This document shows, one piece after another, positions 1 through 8,858 of a DNA stretch of 64,000 nucleotides. The stretch is from an uncultured Sphingomonadaceae bacterium (lineage in GTDB: Bacteria > Pseudomonadota > Alphaproteobacteria > Sphingomonadales > Sphingomonadaceae): positions 558,001 to 622,000 of the forward strand of contig CANMFX010000003.1 of assembly GCA_947497315.1 (NCBI GenBank), given 5' to 3'. The position numbers were made by a program, and so were the translations under genes. Numbering within the stretch: the first letter of the stretch is position 1; every line of letters starts with the position of its first letter. Under the pieces are notes generated by a model. That model was not told the DNA's origin and searched no databases. It saw only the letters and a list, made by a program, of their open reading frames with translations.

Positions 1-124
1 CATTCCGATGATGTTGCGGCAGGGGATAAATTTCTGGGCTTCGCTGTCGGCCGGCATATTGGTGACGATAATTCTCTATATCGCGACAATTCCGATTGCG
101 GCCCGTTTCGGCATCAAGCTATGA
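1..124 (+). CDS. C-terminal end of an integral membrane protein (partial)
   Basis: The window opens inside a reading frame whose last 40 residues end at the TGA at 122-124. They contain one strongly hydrophobic segment (ASLSAGILVTIILYIATIPI) followed by a short basic tail ending in RFGIKL. This is what a final transmembrane helix plus cytoplasmic tail looks like. The stop lies only 7 bases before the start of the downstream amidase gene, so the two are probably co-transcribed. Too little is visible to name a family; small permease subunits and DUF-type membrane proteins are all possible. Confidence 0.55.
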   Translation, partial: IPMMLRQGINFWASLSAGILVTIILYIATIPIAARFGIKL

Positions 125-131
125 GCGCATC

Positions 132-983
132 ATGACACAGAATATCACGGTTGCCGCCTTGCAGCTGTCCCTGAATGGCAGTGAAGCGGAAAATATCGAA
201 GCGGTCAGCGCACATGTAGCCGAAGCGGCAGAGCAGCGCGCCCAGATCATATTACCGCCGGAGCTTTTTGCTGGCCCCTACTTCTGCAAGATGGAAGACG
301 AGGCATTATTCGCGCTCGCGAAACCAGCACAAGACAGCGCGCCGGTGCGGGCGATGCAAAAACTCGCGAAGCAATTAGGCGTCGCAATTCCAGCGAGTTT
401 CTTTGAGCGTGACGGGCCGCATTATTATAACAGCATCGCGATGATTGATCCGGATGGCGAGATCATGGGCGTCTACCGCAAAAGCCATATTCCCGACGGC
501 CCGGGCTATGAGGAAAAATTCTATTTCCGCCCCGGCAATAGCGGTTTCAAGGTCTGGGATGTTTTCGGTACGACCATCGGTGTCGGAATTTGCTGGGACC
601 AATGGTATCCCGAAACAGCGCGGGCGATGGCTTTAATGGGGGCAGAAATCCTATTCTACCCCACCGCGATCGGTTCAGAGCCTTATGACGCAGACTTGGA
701 CACCAGTCGCATGTGGCGGCGCGCAATGCAGGGTCACGCCGTGAGCAACTGCATTCCGGTAATTGCTAGCAATCGTATCGGTGAGGAAGACGGGCAGGCC
801 TTTTACGGACATAGCTTCATTGCCAATGAATGGGGTGACCTGGTGCTGGAATATGGCGCGGAAGACAGCGGCGTGTTGGTTGCGACTTTCGATCTGGAGC
901 AAGCGCGCAAACATCGGGCAGGCATGGGTTTTTTCAGGGATCGCCGACCGGACCTTTATGGGCGGTTGGTTGAGGATCGCTAA
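132..983 (+). CDS. aguB: N-carbamoylputrescine amidase
   Basis: A 283-residue member of the carbon-nitrogen hydrolase (nitrilase) superfamily. It is expected to hydrolyse N-carbamoylputrescine to putrescine, CO2 and ammonia, the last step of the agmatine deiminase route to polyamines. The catalytic Glu-Lys-Cys triad is visible: Glu in LPPELFAGPYF, Lys in YRKSHIPDGPGYEEKFYF, and Cys in GVGICWDQWYPE. These surrounding sequences are diagnostic of AguB rather than generic nitrilases. The ATG at 132 is chosen because the protein then starts directly at the first beta-strand (MTQNITVAALQL); the frame is open further upstream but overlaps the preceding gene. No agmatine deiminase gene (aguA) is inside the window; it could lie upstream. 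Confidence 0.93.
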   Translation: MTQNITVAALQLSLNGSEAENIEAVSAHVAEAAEQRAQIILPPELFAGPYFCKMEDEALFALAKPAQDSAPVRAMQKLAKQLGVAIPASFFERDGPHYYNSIAMIDPDGEIMGVYRKSHIPDGPGYEEKFYFRPGNSGFKVWDVFGTTIGVGICWDQWYPETARAMALMGAEILFYPTAIGSEPYDADLDTSRMWRRAMQGHAVSNCIPVIASNRIGEEDGQAFYGHSFIANEWGDLVLEYGAEDSGVLVATFDLEQARKHRAGMGFFRDRRPDLYGRLVEDR

Positions 984-1015
984 TATTGAAGATTTTTTGC
1001 GCTCGCTAAACCAAG

Positions 1016-1756
1016 CTATGTTGATCGTTTTAATATACCTTTGATATCGACAGTTCGATTCCAATAGTTTTGCATCCAGATCCATTTTTTCCGGTCACTA
1101 CCGTTGAGGTTTCTGTTACTACACTGAGTGGCGACATACTCAGCAAACTTTGCAGCTCCAGGTTCCAAAATCAAACCGTTCCCGTTCGGATTATCGCCCT
1201 CGTGTTTTTCCTCCATTCTAAGATAGTGTAACATTTCACTTTGATCATCGCAGTCGTTTCGAACAAATTTTGACAACAAGTTTTCCTCGCCATCTGAATG
1301 CTTCTCCAGGTCCTTTAGAACTTGGGTGCTTAACAAGATCCTTGGTGGGCTGCCGCTCTTGTCATATCGGGCGGCTTCTATCAATCCTGGACCAAAGACA
1401 ATTTTTGAGCCGTGATGAATGTTGCCTAATACTATGCCGCCCCTAACTAGTAATCTAACTCCTAGTAAGTTTAAGACGGTTCCAGACGCGGCAAATAAAA
1501 TTTGCTTTAGTCCTTCAATATTTCTCTCGGCTGAAAACACAATGCAATCACTAAACTGCGTGCTGTAAAAACCTTTAGCTGAATTACTTTGGAATGGAAA
1601 CTTCATACGAGCCAAGGCTTGAGAAACCTCCATTCTCTTTTCGACAGACTTGTCGGCTTCCATAGTGAAAGATGAAAAACCCAAAATATCCAAAAAAGCC
1701 ACGTACTTTTGGCGATATTTATCGAACTTCTCGACGCTCTTAGCTTGATCTTCCAA
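1016..1756 (-). CDS. Nucleotide-cyclase-fold-like protein of unknown function
   Basis: A 246-residue protein. Residues about 18-27 read YVAFLDILGF, 68-74 FSDCIVF and 105-131 contain RGGIVLGNIHHG then VFGPGLIEAARY. This spacing resembles the core of class III adenylate/guanylate cyclases, where the two metal-binding aspartates would be D23 and D70. Proteins with this FLDILGF/FSD/RGG pattern are common but uncharacterised, so cyclase activity is inference. The start is a TTG at 1756: a strong AAGGAGG (1772-1766) sits 9 bases upstream, inside the end of the glycosylase gene, giving a 17-bp overlap. A longer frame from a TTG at 1786 lacks such a site. Base composition is clearly AT-richer than the flanks (about 38-42% G+C in the 60-base lines sampled, versus about 50-55%), suggesting recent acquisition. 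Confidence 0.7.
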   Translation of the reverse strand: MEDQAKSVEKFDKYRQKYVAFLDILGFSSFTMEADKSVEKRMEVSQALARMKFPFQSNSAKGFYSTQFSDCIVFSAERNIEGLKQILFAASGTVLNLLGVRLLVRGGIVLGNIHHGSKIVFGPGLIEAARYDKSGSPPRILLSTQVLKDLEKHSDGEENLLSKFVRNDCDDQSEMLHYLRMEEKHEGDNPNGNGLILEPGAAKFAEYVATQCSNRNLNGSDRKKWIWMQNYWNRTVDIKGILKRST

Positions 1757-2399
1757 TGTTTTTAACCTCCTTAAATACAGCTTCAAACATCTCTGCCGTT
1801 AATCTCTTGGTGTTCACATTATAGCGGCTGCAATGATAGCTATCGATAAGGATGCGACCATCGGGCAACTTATGCTCTGCGCCATGCGCGAATTTATGGT
1901 CGGCCAACCGGCACCCCGCCATTCGGATCACGCTGTCATGTGCGATTTTCCCGAGAGCCAATATGACCTGCAAATTGGGTAGGGTGTCTAAAGCCTTGAT
2001 CATATAGGGGCGGCAATTGTTGATCTCTGCGCCAGTGGGTTTGTTTTCCGGTGGCAGGCACTTGACCGCGTTCAGAATGATCGTACCGTTTAGGGTTACG
2101 CCGTCATCGATGCGGGAATGAAATTGCCCATTGGACAGTCCGACTTTGTTCAACGTAGCGAACAACAGATCACCGGATGCGTCGCCGGTAAAGGCTCTGC
2201 CGGTTCGGTTCGCACCTTCCTTACCCGGTGCGAGACCGACAATCGCAAGCCACGCGTCGGGGTCTCCAAAGGCCGGGACAGGCGCATTCCACCATTCCGA
2301 CTGATCTTTTCGGAGGGATTTGCGCAACCCCACAAGCCTTGGACAGCGACGGCAGTTTTTGGGTGCCTCGGCAAAAGGAAGGGGGCTATGATCGCTCAT
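1740..2399 (-). CDS. Family 5 uracil-DNA glycosylase (UDGb type)
   Basis: A 219-residue uracil-DNA glycosylase that removes uracil (and probably other deaminated bases) from DNA as the first step of base excision repair. Signature motifs fit family 5: an N-terminal CRRC pair of cysteines (NCRRCPRLVGL), the active-site loop GLAPGKEGANRTGRAFTGD, and the C-terminal HCSRYNVNTKRLT loop that replaces the HPSP-type motif. Two further cysteines (in NAVKCLPPENKP and RPYMI-flanking NNCRPY) are positioned like the 4Fe-4S ligands of families 4 and 5. It lies upstream of, and overlaps, the cyclase-like gene, so the two share a transcript. Family 5 enzymes lack the polar catalytic Asp of other UDGs, consistent with the ANRTG loop here. 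Confidence 0.88.
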   Translation of the reverse strand: MSDHSPLPFAEAPKNCRRCPRLVGLRKSLRKDQSEWWNAPVPAFGDPDAWLAIVGLAPGKEGANRTGRAFTGDASGDLLFATLNKVGLSNGQFHSRIDDGVTLNGTIILNAVKCLPPENKPTGAEINNCRPYMIKALDTLPNLQVILALGKIAHDSVIRMAGCRLADHKFAHGAEHKLPDGRILIDSYHCSRYNVNTKRLTAEMFEAVFKEVKNIGRSS

Positions 2400-2437
2400 A
2401 GCCCCCGCCTAAAATCATTTGGACATTACGTCCAGTA

Positions 2438-2459
2438 AAGGACTGAATAATCAGTCTTT
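2438..2459 (-). terminator. Stem-loop overlapping the DUF3597 stop codon
   Basis: On the minus strand the sequence forms a 9-bp stem (AAAGACTGA / TCAGTCCTT, one G-U pair) closed by a TTAT loop, starting within the last codons of the DUF3597 gene and followed by a short pyrimidine-rich stretch. A weak intrinsic terminator between this gene and the downstream glycosylase gene is the simplest reading; there is no long T run. Confidence 0.4.
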
Positions 2460-2813
2460 CAATTCAGCCGGAACGATTCCGCCATTGGCCGCAATTTCCG
2501 ACATGACGCGCTTGTGCAGAGCGATATTGTCTTCCGCAGATCCGCTATAGCTGGCGTTGCCGAGTTCCTGAGCAAGCGCCTTGCGGTTCTCGTAGCTCGC
2601 GTCAATCTGGACGAGCTTCATCAGGTCCACAATCGATGTGCGCCAGTTCAGTTTGTCTGACCCCGGGATGTTGTCGAGCCGCGCGGTGACATCCACTTCG
2701 GTAATGGCTGCGCGAGCCGCTGGCGCTGCTTCTGCAGCCGGGGCAGCTTCGGGCTCAGCGGCTTTTGCTTCACCACCGAAAATTGCGTTTTTGATTTTTC
2801 CAAATATGCTCAT
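2451..2813 (-). CDS. DUF3597 domain protein
   Basis: A 120-residue protein starting MSIFGKIKNAIFGG. It has an Ala/Glu/Pro-rich linker (residues about 15-37) and a C-terminal helical domain with VDVTARLDNIPGSDKLNW, SIVDLMKLVQIDAS and LAQELGNASYSGSAEDN. These are hallmarks of DUF3597, a small family of unknown function. The ATG at 2813 is preferred over an upstream in-frame codon because an AGAGGAG site lies 6-7 bases before it and the N-terminus matches the family. It is divergent from the DUF937 gene across a 237-bp spacer. The cellular role is unknown; proteins of this family are soluble and often found near stress-related genes. Confidence 0.85.
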   Translation of the reverse strand: MSIFGKIKNAIFGGEAKAAEPEAAPAAEAAPAARAAITEVDVTARLDNIPGSDKLNWRTSIVDLMKLVQIDASYENRKALAQELGNASYSGSAEDNIALHKRVMSEIAANGGIVPAELKD

Positions 2814-3050
2814 GATGTGCTCCTCTTTGGTTTCCTTGGGTCTTGTCATTCGCCCCTTCGATGGTTTCTTCGGTGTTACAGCCCGCAGAGTCAAATACCG
2901 GAAGCCGAATTTCGGCCGATTTATAGGTTTCCCGAGTGTAAACACTGGTAAAGCTTTCCCGTTGCGCGTTTAGGCGGGGAAAAATCTGGTACAAAGGGCC
3001 CCTGAGAACAGAATCAAAGCAGAAATTTTTGGGATTAAAGGAGACCGGTG
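2814..3050. other. Divergent intergenic region between DUF3597 and DUF937 genes
   Basis: 237 bases that must carry both divergent promoters. A short perfect inverted repeat GCCGAA-T-TTCGGC lies at 2904-2916, next to an AT-rich TTTATA stretch. This could be a regulator site, but no convincing -35/-10 pair at standard spacing was found on either strand. Confidence 0.35.
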
Positions 3051-3626
3051 ATGAATATTTTGGATGTTTTGCAGCAATCTGGTGGCATCGAAACAATGGC
3101 ACGCGAGCTGGGGGTGAACGAAAGCGTGGCTCAAGCGGGGGCTGCAGCGCTACTTCCATCCATTTTGGGCGGTTTCAAGAAAACAACGCAAGCGCAGCCC
3201 ACTGGTTTGGATGGACTGGGCGGTCTGTTGGGACAGCTAGGCGGTGGCGGGCTGCTCGACAGTGTGCTAGGTAGTCAACCTACACCGGTGAACCAGGGTA
3301 ATGAAATTCTCGGTCAGATTTTCGGATCGAAAGAAGTCAGCCGCACGGTCGCCGCCGGTGCGGAACAGCAAACCGGCATTAGTAGTGATTTGCTCAAAAA
3401 AATGCTGCCCATCGTTGCGATGATGGTTGCTGGCTATATGGCGAAGCAAAGCGGTGACAATTCAGGTAACGGAGGCGGCTTGAGCGGCCTTATTGGAGGG
3501 CTATTGGGTGGTGGTTCCAAAGCCTCTTCTGGCGGACTTGGTGGACTGGGATCATTGCTTGATCTGGACGGAGACGGAAACCCGCTCGACGACATTATCG
3601 GCATGGCCGGTAAGCTGACCCGCTAA
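3051..3626 (+). CDS. DUF937 domain protein
   Basis: A 191-residue glycine-rich protein. The N-terminal half (MNILDVLQQSGGIETMAREL, then LLPSILGGF) is the DUF937 domain, usually found in small bacterial proteins of unknown function related to YidB. A second DUF937-like stretch (residues about 100-130: AEQQTGISSDLLKKMLPIVA, MMVAGYMAKQ) is followed by a Gly-rich segment and the C-terminal LDLDGDGNPLDDIIGMAGKL, which resembles an EF-hand/dockerin-type calcium loop. An AAAGGAG site 7 bases upstream supports the ATG at 3051 rather than the GTG immediately before it. The next gene follows after 21 bases and ends with nearly the same acidic motif, so the two form a functional pair. Confidence 0.85.
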   Translation: MNILDVLQQSGGIETMARELGVNESVAQAGAAALLPSILGGFKKTTQAQPTGLDGLGGLLGQLGGGGLLDSVLGSQPTPVNQGNEILGQIFGSKEVSRTVAAGAEQQTGISSDLLKKMLPIVAMMVAGYMAKQSGDNSGNGGGLSGLIGGLLGGGSKASSGGLGGLGSLLDLDGDGNPLDDIIGMAGKLTR

Positions 3627-3647
3627 TATCAACGAAGGAGACGATCA

Positions 3648-4028
3648 ATGGGACTTTTGGACAATGCACTGGGCATGTTGCCCGACAATGTGAATTTGGA
3701 CAGCTTGGCCGAGAAAGTCGGCATGTCGGCCGATGAATTAAAATCCAGCGGAGAAGCGCTTTTCACGAAACTGCAGGATGGCGGCGTTGATAAAGCAACT
3801 GCGATCAAGGAAGCGGCGGCGGAAGCCGGCGTCGATGCAGAGAAGCTAAAAGGCCTGATGCCCGCCATGGCTGAAAAAGCGGGTCTGGATGGCGAGGGCG
3901 GTCTGATGGAAAAACTCGGCGGAGAAGACGGAATTCTTGGCAAAGTCGGCGGTTTTCTGGACCGTGACGGCGATGGCAATCCGCTAAATGACATCACAGA
4001 CATGGCCAAGGGTTTCTTTAAAAAATAA
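3648..4028 (+). CDS. Small acidic protein with a C-terminal DxDGDGNPL motif
   Basis: A 126-residue, highly charged, mostly helical protein starting MGLLDNALGMLPDNVNLDSL. It contains a helical segment resembling a small helix-turn arrangement (EKVGMSADELKSSGEALF), an alanine-rich region, and ends in LDRDGDGNPLNDITDMAKG. The ending is almost identical in pattern to that of the preceding DUF937 gene. A good AAGGAG site lies 7 bases upstream of the ATG. No signal peptide is visible. It is probably co-transcribed and functionally linked with the DUF937 protein, the shared acidic loop suggesting divalent-cation binding. No experimentally known family was recognised. Confidence 0.82.
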   Translation: MGLLDNALGMLPDNVNLDSLAEKVGMSADELKSSGEALFTKLQDGGVDKATAIKEAAAEAGVDAEKLKGLMPAMAEKAGLDGEGGLMEKLGGEDGILGKVGGFLDRDGDGNPLNDITDMAKGFFKK

Positions 4029-4057
4029 GCCTTGTCTCAATTAAGCTAAAAGCGGTT

Positions 4058-4516
4058 CTAGTCCTCCAGCGCCTCGAGTTGGAGGACGCCGCCTTCCACA
4101 GCCGTGACCCGTGCCGTGGTACCTTTTTTCATATCCGGTCCTTTTGCGGGCCATTCACCATCGGCGACTTTTGCACGGCCGCTGGTCGCACTGATCGCTT
4201 CGACCACCGTAACGGTTTGGCCGACAAGCCGCGCCGACCGGTCATTGAGTAATGGGTCCTCGCTTTCAACTTGGTTGGCCAGATACCAGCGACGGCCAAA
4301 GAAAACCGATGCCAGCGAGAGTAAGCCGAACAGGGTGAATTGACCGGCGACGGTGATGTCGATGAACATCGCAACAAAGCCGGTCACTGCGGCAGCAGCA
4401 GCCAGCCAGATAAGAAACACGCCGGGCACCATGATCTCGCCAATGCCCAATAAGAGGGCGATTATCAGCCAGTGATAATGCGATTCCAGTGACATTATCT
4501 GTTCAATGATATCCAT
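4058..4516 (-). CDS. NfeD-like membrane protein
   Basis: A 152-residue protein of the short NfeD1b type. Residues about 12-75 form three or four membrane segments (WLIIALLLGIGEIMVPGVFL, IWLAAAAAVTGFVAMF, FTLFGLLSLASVFFG). Residues about 90-152 form the small OB-fold domain (ARLVGQTVTVVEAI, GRAKVADGEWPAKGPD). The OB domain binds SPFH partner proteins; it follows the SPFH gene by 11 bases on the same strand, the standard NfeD-stomatin operon. The pair is thought to organise membrane microdomains or assist quality control of membrane proteins. It lacks the N-terminal serine-protease domain of long NfeD proteins. Confidence 0.88.
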   Translation of the reverse strand: MDIIEQIMSLESHYHWLIIALLLGIGEIMVPGVFLIWLAAAAAVTGFVAMFIDITVAGQFTLFGLLSLASVFFGRRWYLANQVESEDPLLNDRSARLVGQTVTVVEAISATSGRAKVADGEWPAKGPDMKKGTTARVTAVEGGVLQLEALED

Positions 4517-4527
4517 ATTTGTTCGCC

Positions 4528-5487
4528 TTATTGTTCAAACGGACCTTTGCGGCGCGGCGGTGGTGTAACGGCACCGCCATTGTCGCCCAGCGCTTCCTTG
4601 GCCAGCTCGCCAATGCCGCCCAATGTCCCGATAAGCTGTGTCGCCTCGACCGGGAACAGGATGGTCTTTGCATTGGGTGAGACCGCAAATTTCTCGACGG
4701 CTTTGACATAATCCTGCGCGACGAAATAATTGATCGCCTGAGCATTCCCGTTTGCGATCGCCTCGGACACCATTTGTGTGGCCTTTGCTTCCGCTTCTGC
4801 TTCACGCTCACGCGCCTCCGCATCTCGAAAAGCGGCCTCCTTGCGCCCTTCTGCCTGCAAGATTTGTCCTTGCTTCTCACCCTCTGAACGCAAAATTTCG
4901 GAAGCGCGAGCACCCTCGGCATCCAGAATATTGGCGCGCTTTTCGCGCTCCGCTTTCATCTGCCGGGCCATGGCGTTCACAATATCCTGTGGCGGCCGGA
5001 TATCCTTGATCTCGACGCGGGTGATCTTGATTCCCCAAGGAGTCGTCGCATCATCGATGACAGTCAGCAGGCGCGCGTTGATTTCGTCGCGCTTGGATAG
5101 CGTTTCATCCAGATCCATCGAACCCATCACGGTCCGCAAATTGGTGGTCACCAGATTGAGGATCGCGTTGTAGAGATCATTGACTTCATAAGCGGCTTTG
5201 GCGGCTTCCAAAACTTGAAAGAACACCACGCCGTCGGTGGAGATCATCGCATTGTCTTTGGTGATGATTTCTTGACCCGGTATGTCGAGCACTTGCTCCA
5301 TCATGTTGACCTTTCGGCCGACACGATAGAAAAACGCTGGATAGAAGTTGAAACCTGGCTTTGCGATGGCTGTAAACCGACCGAAATATTCAATCGTATA
5401 TTCAAAACCCTGGCGAACAATCTTGATGCTCGCGCCAAGATATATGATCACCAACAGGAAAAAGAAAAATGCGGCTGTGAATTCCAT
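4528..5487 (-). CDS. SPFH/band 7 family protein (stomatin/paraslipin, QmcA-like)
   Basis: A 319-residue membrane-anchored SPFH protein. An N-terminal hydrophobic anchor (residues 5-22, AAFFFFLLVIIYLGASI) precedes the band 7 domain. Diagnostic stretches include RQGFEYTIEYFGRF, DIPGQEIITKDNAMISTDGV and GIKITRVEIKDIRPPQDIV. After this comes a coiled coil rich in Glu, Ala and Arg (residues about 180-245) used for oligomerisation, and a C-terminal segment ending in TPPPRRKGPFEQ. It forms large membrane scaffolds, with NfeD encoded directly downstream as the partner. QmcA-type family membership fits length and motif content. Confidence 0.9.
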   Translation of the reverse strand: MEFTAAFFFFLLVIIYLGASIKIVRQGFEYTIEYFGRFTAIAKPGFNFYPAFFYRVGRKVNMMEQVLDIPGQEIITKDNAMISTDGVVFFQVLEAAKAAYEVNDLYNAILNLVTTNLRTVMGSMDLDETLSKRDEINARLLTVIDDATTPWGIKITRVEIKDIRPPQDIVNAMARQMKAEREKRANILDAEGARASEILRSEGEKQGQILQAEGRKEAAFRDAEAREREAEAEAKATQMVSEAIANGNAQAINYFVAQDYVKAVEKFAVSPNAKTILFPVEATQLIGTLGGIGELAKEALGDNGGAVTPPPRRKGPFEQ

Positions 5488-5591
5488 CTGTGAAGCCCTC
5501 CATCTTTAAGTCTGATTATCATTGATTATTTGCCGTATAATGCCAAGGAAAAAGCGAATATTTCCCTCAAGAACAAGGTTATCATATTCTG

Positions 5592-7106
5592 ATGCGTTTC
5601 TGTTTCACCGTTGCCGTCCTGTTATCTTCATTCTCAATGGCGGCTCATGCTGATGATATTTCGGAAGCAGACTTGCGGGCCCATATCGAAATATTGGCGA
5701 GCGATGATTTCGGTGGCCGGAAGCCCGGGACCGAGGGGGAGAACAAGACCCTTCAATATATCGCGACCCAGTGGCAACAGGCTGGATTGGTACCCGCAGA
5801 CGAATCGTCATCCTGGTATGCGCCGGTAGCTCTGGTGGACCGGACTCCATTGGAACAGACCGTGCGTTTCACACGGTTCAAGGGCGAGCAGGAAAAGATC
5901 ATTCGGATTGATAACGATGAGGTCATGCTGCGCTCCGCCATGCAGTCGGGCCGGTCGACCAATGTTCCTGTGGTACATGTCGGTTATGGCAACCAGAGCG
6001 CTGATGTACTGGCAAAAGCCGTGTCGACCAAATTAGCTTTCATCTTCGTGAGTTCGCCAATTGGAACCGAGGATTTTCCAAGCTATCGTGAACGCAAAGC
6101 CAAAGTCCTGGCCGCTGGTGCATGGGGAGTCATCTCAATTGCGGGAAGTGAAGCACGCTATGCCCGCCTGGCCAGACGCTTTCGCCGCGCCAGCACCACT
6201 ATCGACGCTGAAGGATATCATGCCGGTATGGAAGGTATTATCACCAAGGCGGTGGCGGAAAAGCTGCTGCGCAAAGCTGGCATCGATTACAAACAGCTGG
6301 CCAAAGATGCGGCTTCAGGCGCGTTTAGTCCTGTGGAAACGGGCGTCTATGCAGATCTGACGTCCAGTACCCGGGTGCGATCCTATCAATCCCACAATGT
6401 CATTGGCAAAATTCCCGGACGCAAACCGGGTAGCGGTGCCGTGCTGTTTCTTGGTCATTGGGATCATCTTGGCGAATGTCGCCCGGAGCCAGCCGTAGAC
6501 CGCATCTGTAACGGCGCAGTGGATAATGCCAGCGGCATCTCACTGTTAATCGAAACTGCCAGGCGGCTGGTAAAGGATCGCCAGGATCGGGATATCTATT
6601 TTCTCGCGACCACGGCGGAGGAAAGCGGATTGCTTGGTGCCCGGGCCTTTGCCGCCGATCCCAGCTTCCCATTGGAGGATCTCGTCGCTGTGTTCAATGT
6701 GGACACCGTGGCTTTAGCGCCAGATGGCAAGCTGCTGGCGGTTGTCGGACGCGGTAAGACGAGTTTGGACGAGGATCTTGAAAAAGTTGCCGCTGCAGAA
6801 GATCGGGAAATAGACAAAACCGACAAAGCCAATGCTTTTCTGAAGCGTCAGGACGGTTATGTTTTCCTGGAGAAAGACATTCCCGCCTTCATGATCACCA
6901 GTGCTTTTTCAGATCAGGAGCGTCTCGATAGTTTTTTGAATGGTCGCTATCACGGTGTTGATGACGAAGTGGATGAAACACTTTTGTTGAGCGGCGCAGC
7001 AGACGATGCGAACTTCCATGTTGCATTGGGTCGCTATTTCGGCAGCGTCGACAGCCATCCTTTGAAAGATGACGGGAATCTTGGGACGAATAGTGCTGGC
7101 GAATAG
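5592..7106 (+). CDS. Secreted M28 family zinc aminopeptidase
   Basis: A 504-residue exported peptidase. Residues 1-20 (MRFCFTVAVLLSSFSMAAHA) are a Sec signal peptide with an AHA cleavage motif. The C-terminal half is an M28 peptidase with all expected zinc and catalytic residues: His in LGHWDHLGE, bridging Asp in GAVDNASGISLL, Glu-Glu in ATTAEESGLLGARAF, Asp in FNVDTVALA, and His in GRYHGVDDEVDE. Between signal and peptidase domain lies a PA-like insertion (residues about 130-240). The protein is probably periplasmic and removes N-terminal residues from peptides. It stands alone between the divergent SPFH gene and guaB. Confidence 0.9.
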   Translation: MRFCFTVAVLLSSFSMAAHADDISEADLRAHIEILASDDFGGRKPGTEGENKTLQYIATQWQQAGLVPADESSSWYAPVALVDRTPLEQTVRFTRFKGEQEKIIRIDNDEVMLRSAMQSGRSTNVPVVHVGYGNQSADVLAKAVSTKLAFIFVSSPIGTEDFPSYRERKAKVLAAGAWGVISIAGSEARYARLARRFRRASTTIDAEGYHAGMEGIITKAVAEKLLRKAGIDYKQLAKDAASGAFSPVETGVYADLTSSTRVRSYQSHNVIGKIPGRKPGSGAVLFLGHWDHLGECRPEPAVDRICNGAVDNASGISLLIETARRLVKDRQDRDIYFLATTAEESGLLGARAFAADPSFPLEDLVAVFNVDTVALAPDGKLLAVVGRGKTSLDEDLEKVAAAEDREIDKTDKANAFLKRQDGYVFLEKDIPAFMITSAFSDQERLDSFLNGRYHGVDDEVDETLLLSGAADDANFHVALGRYFGSVDSHPLKDDGNLGTNSAGE

Positions 7107-7118
7107 TTATAGAACTGA

Positions 7119-8636
<1,518 letters not shown>

Positions 8637-8648
8637 GGGGGCCGACCA

Positions 8649-8858
8649 ATGATCGAAACGACGATTTTTCTGATGCTGTTGATCTGGCCGGAAGGGCAGG
8701 ATCAAAGCAATCCCTTGTGGTCTACGGTGCCCTTTATGACCGTGACCGAATGTCAGGACCATGCGGCCAAAGCCATTGAAGAGGCTTCAAAGACATATGG
8801 TGATAATGTTCAAACGGAATATCATTGTTTGAGCAGAGATAGCCGTATCAAGGAATGA
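8649..8858 (+). CDS. Small conserved-position hypothetical protein (69 aa)
   Basis: A 69-residue protein located 12 bases after guaB and overlapping rsmB by four bases (ATGA). This position, a purine-rich AGGGGG site 9 bases before the ATG, and typical codon use support it as a real gene. The first 15 residues are hydrophobic (MIETTIFLMLLIWPE), which could be a signal or a membrane segment. Two cysteines (TECQDH and YHCLSR) flank a helical stretch and may form a disulphide if the protein is exported. No family was recognised. Confidence 0.65.
   Translation: MIETTIFLMLLIWPEGQDQSNPLWSTVPFMTVTECQDHAAKAIEEASKTYGDNVQTEYHCLSRDSRIKE

Noticed and set aside
675-1085. 136-codon frame antisense to the end of aguB
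   Set aside because: Overlaps conserved aguB sequence and reads as a low-quality shadow frame.
1016-2399. Complete Pycsar-type defence system
   Set aside because: The cyclase-like gene has no transmembrane or other effector beside it; UDG is not a known Pycsar effector.
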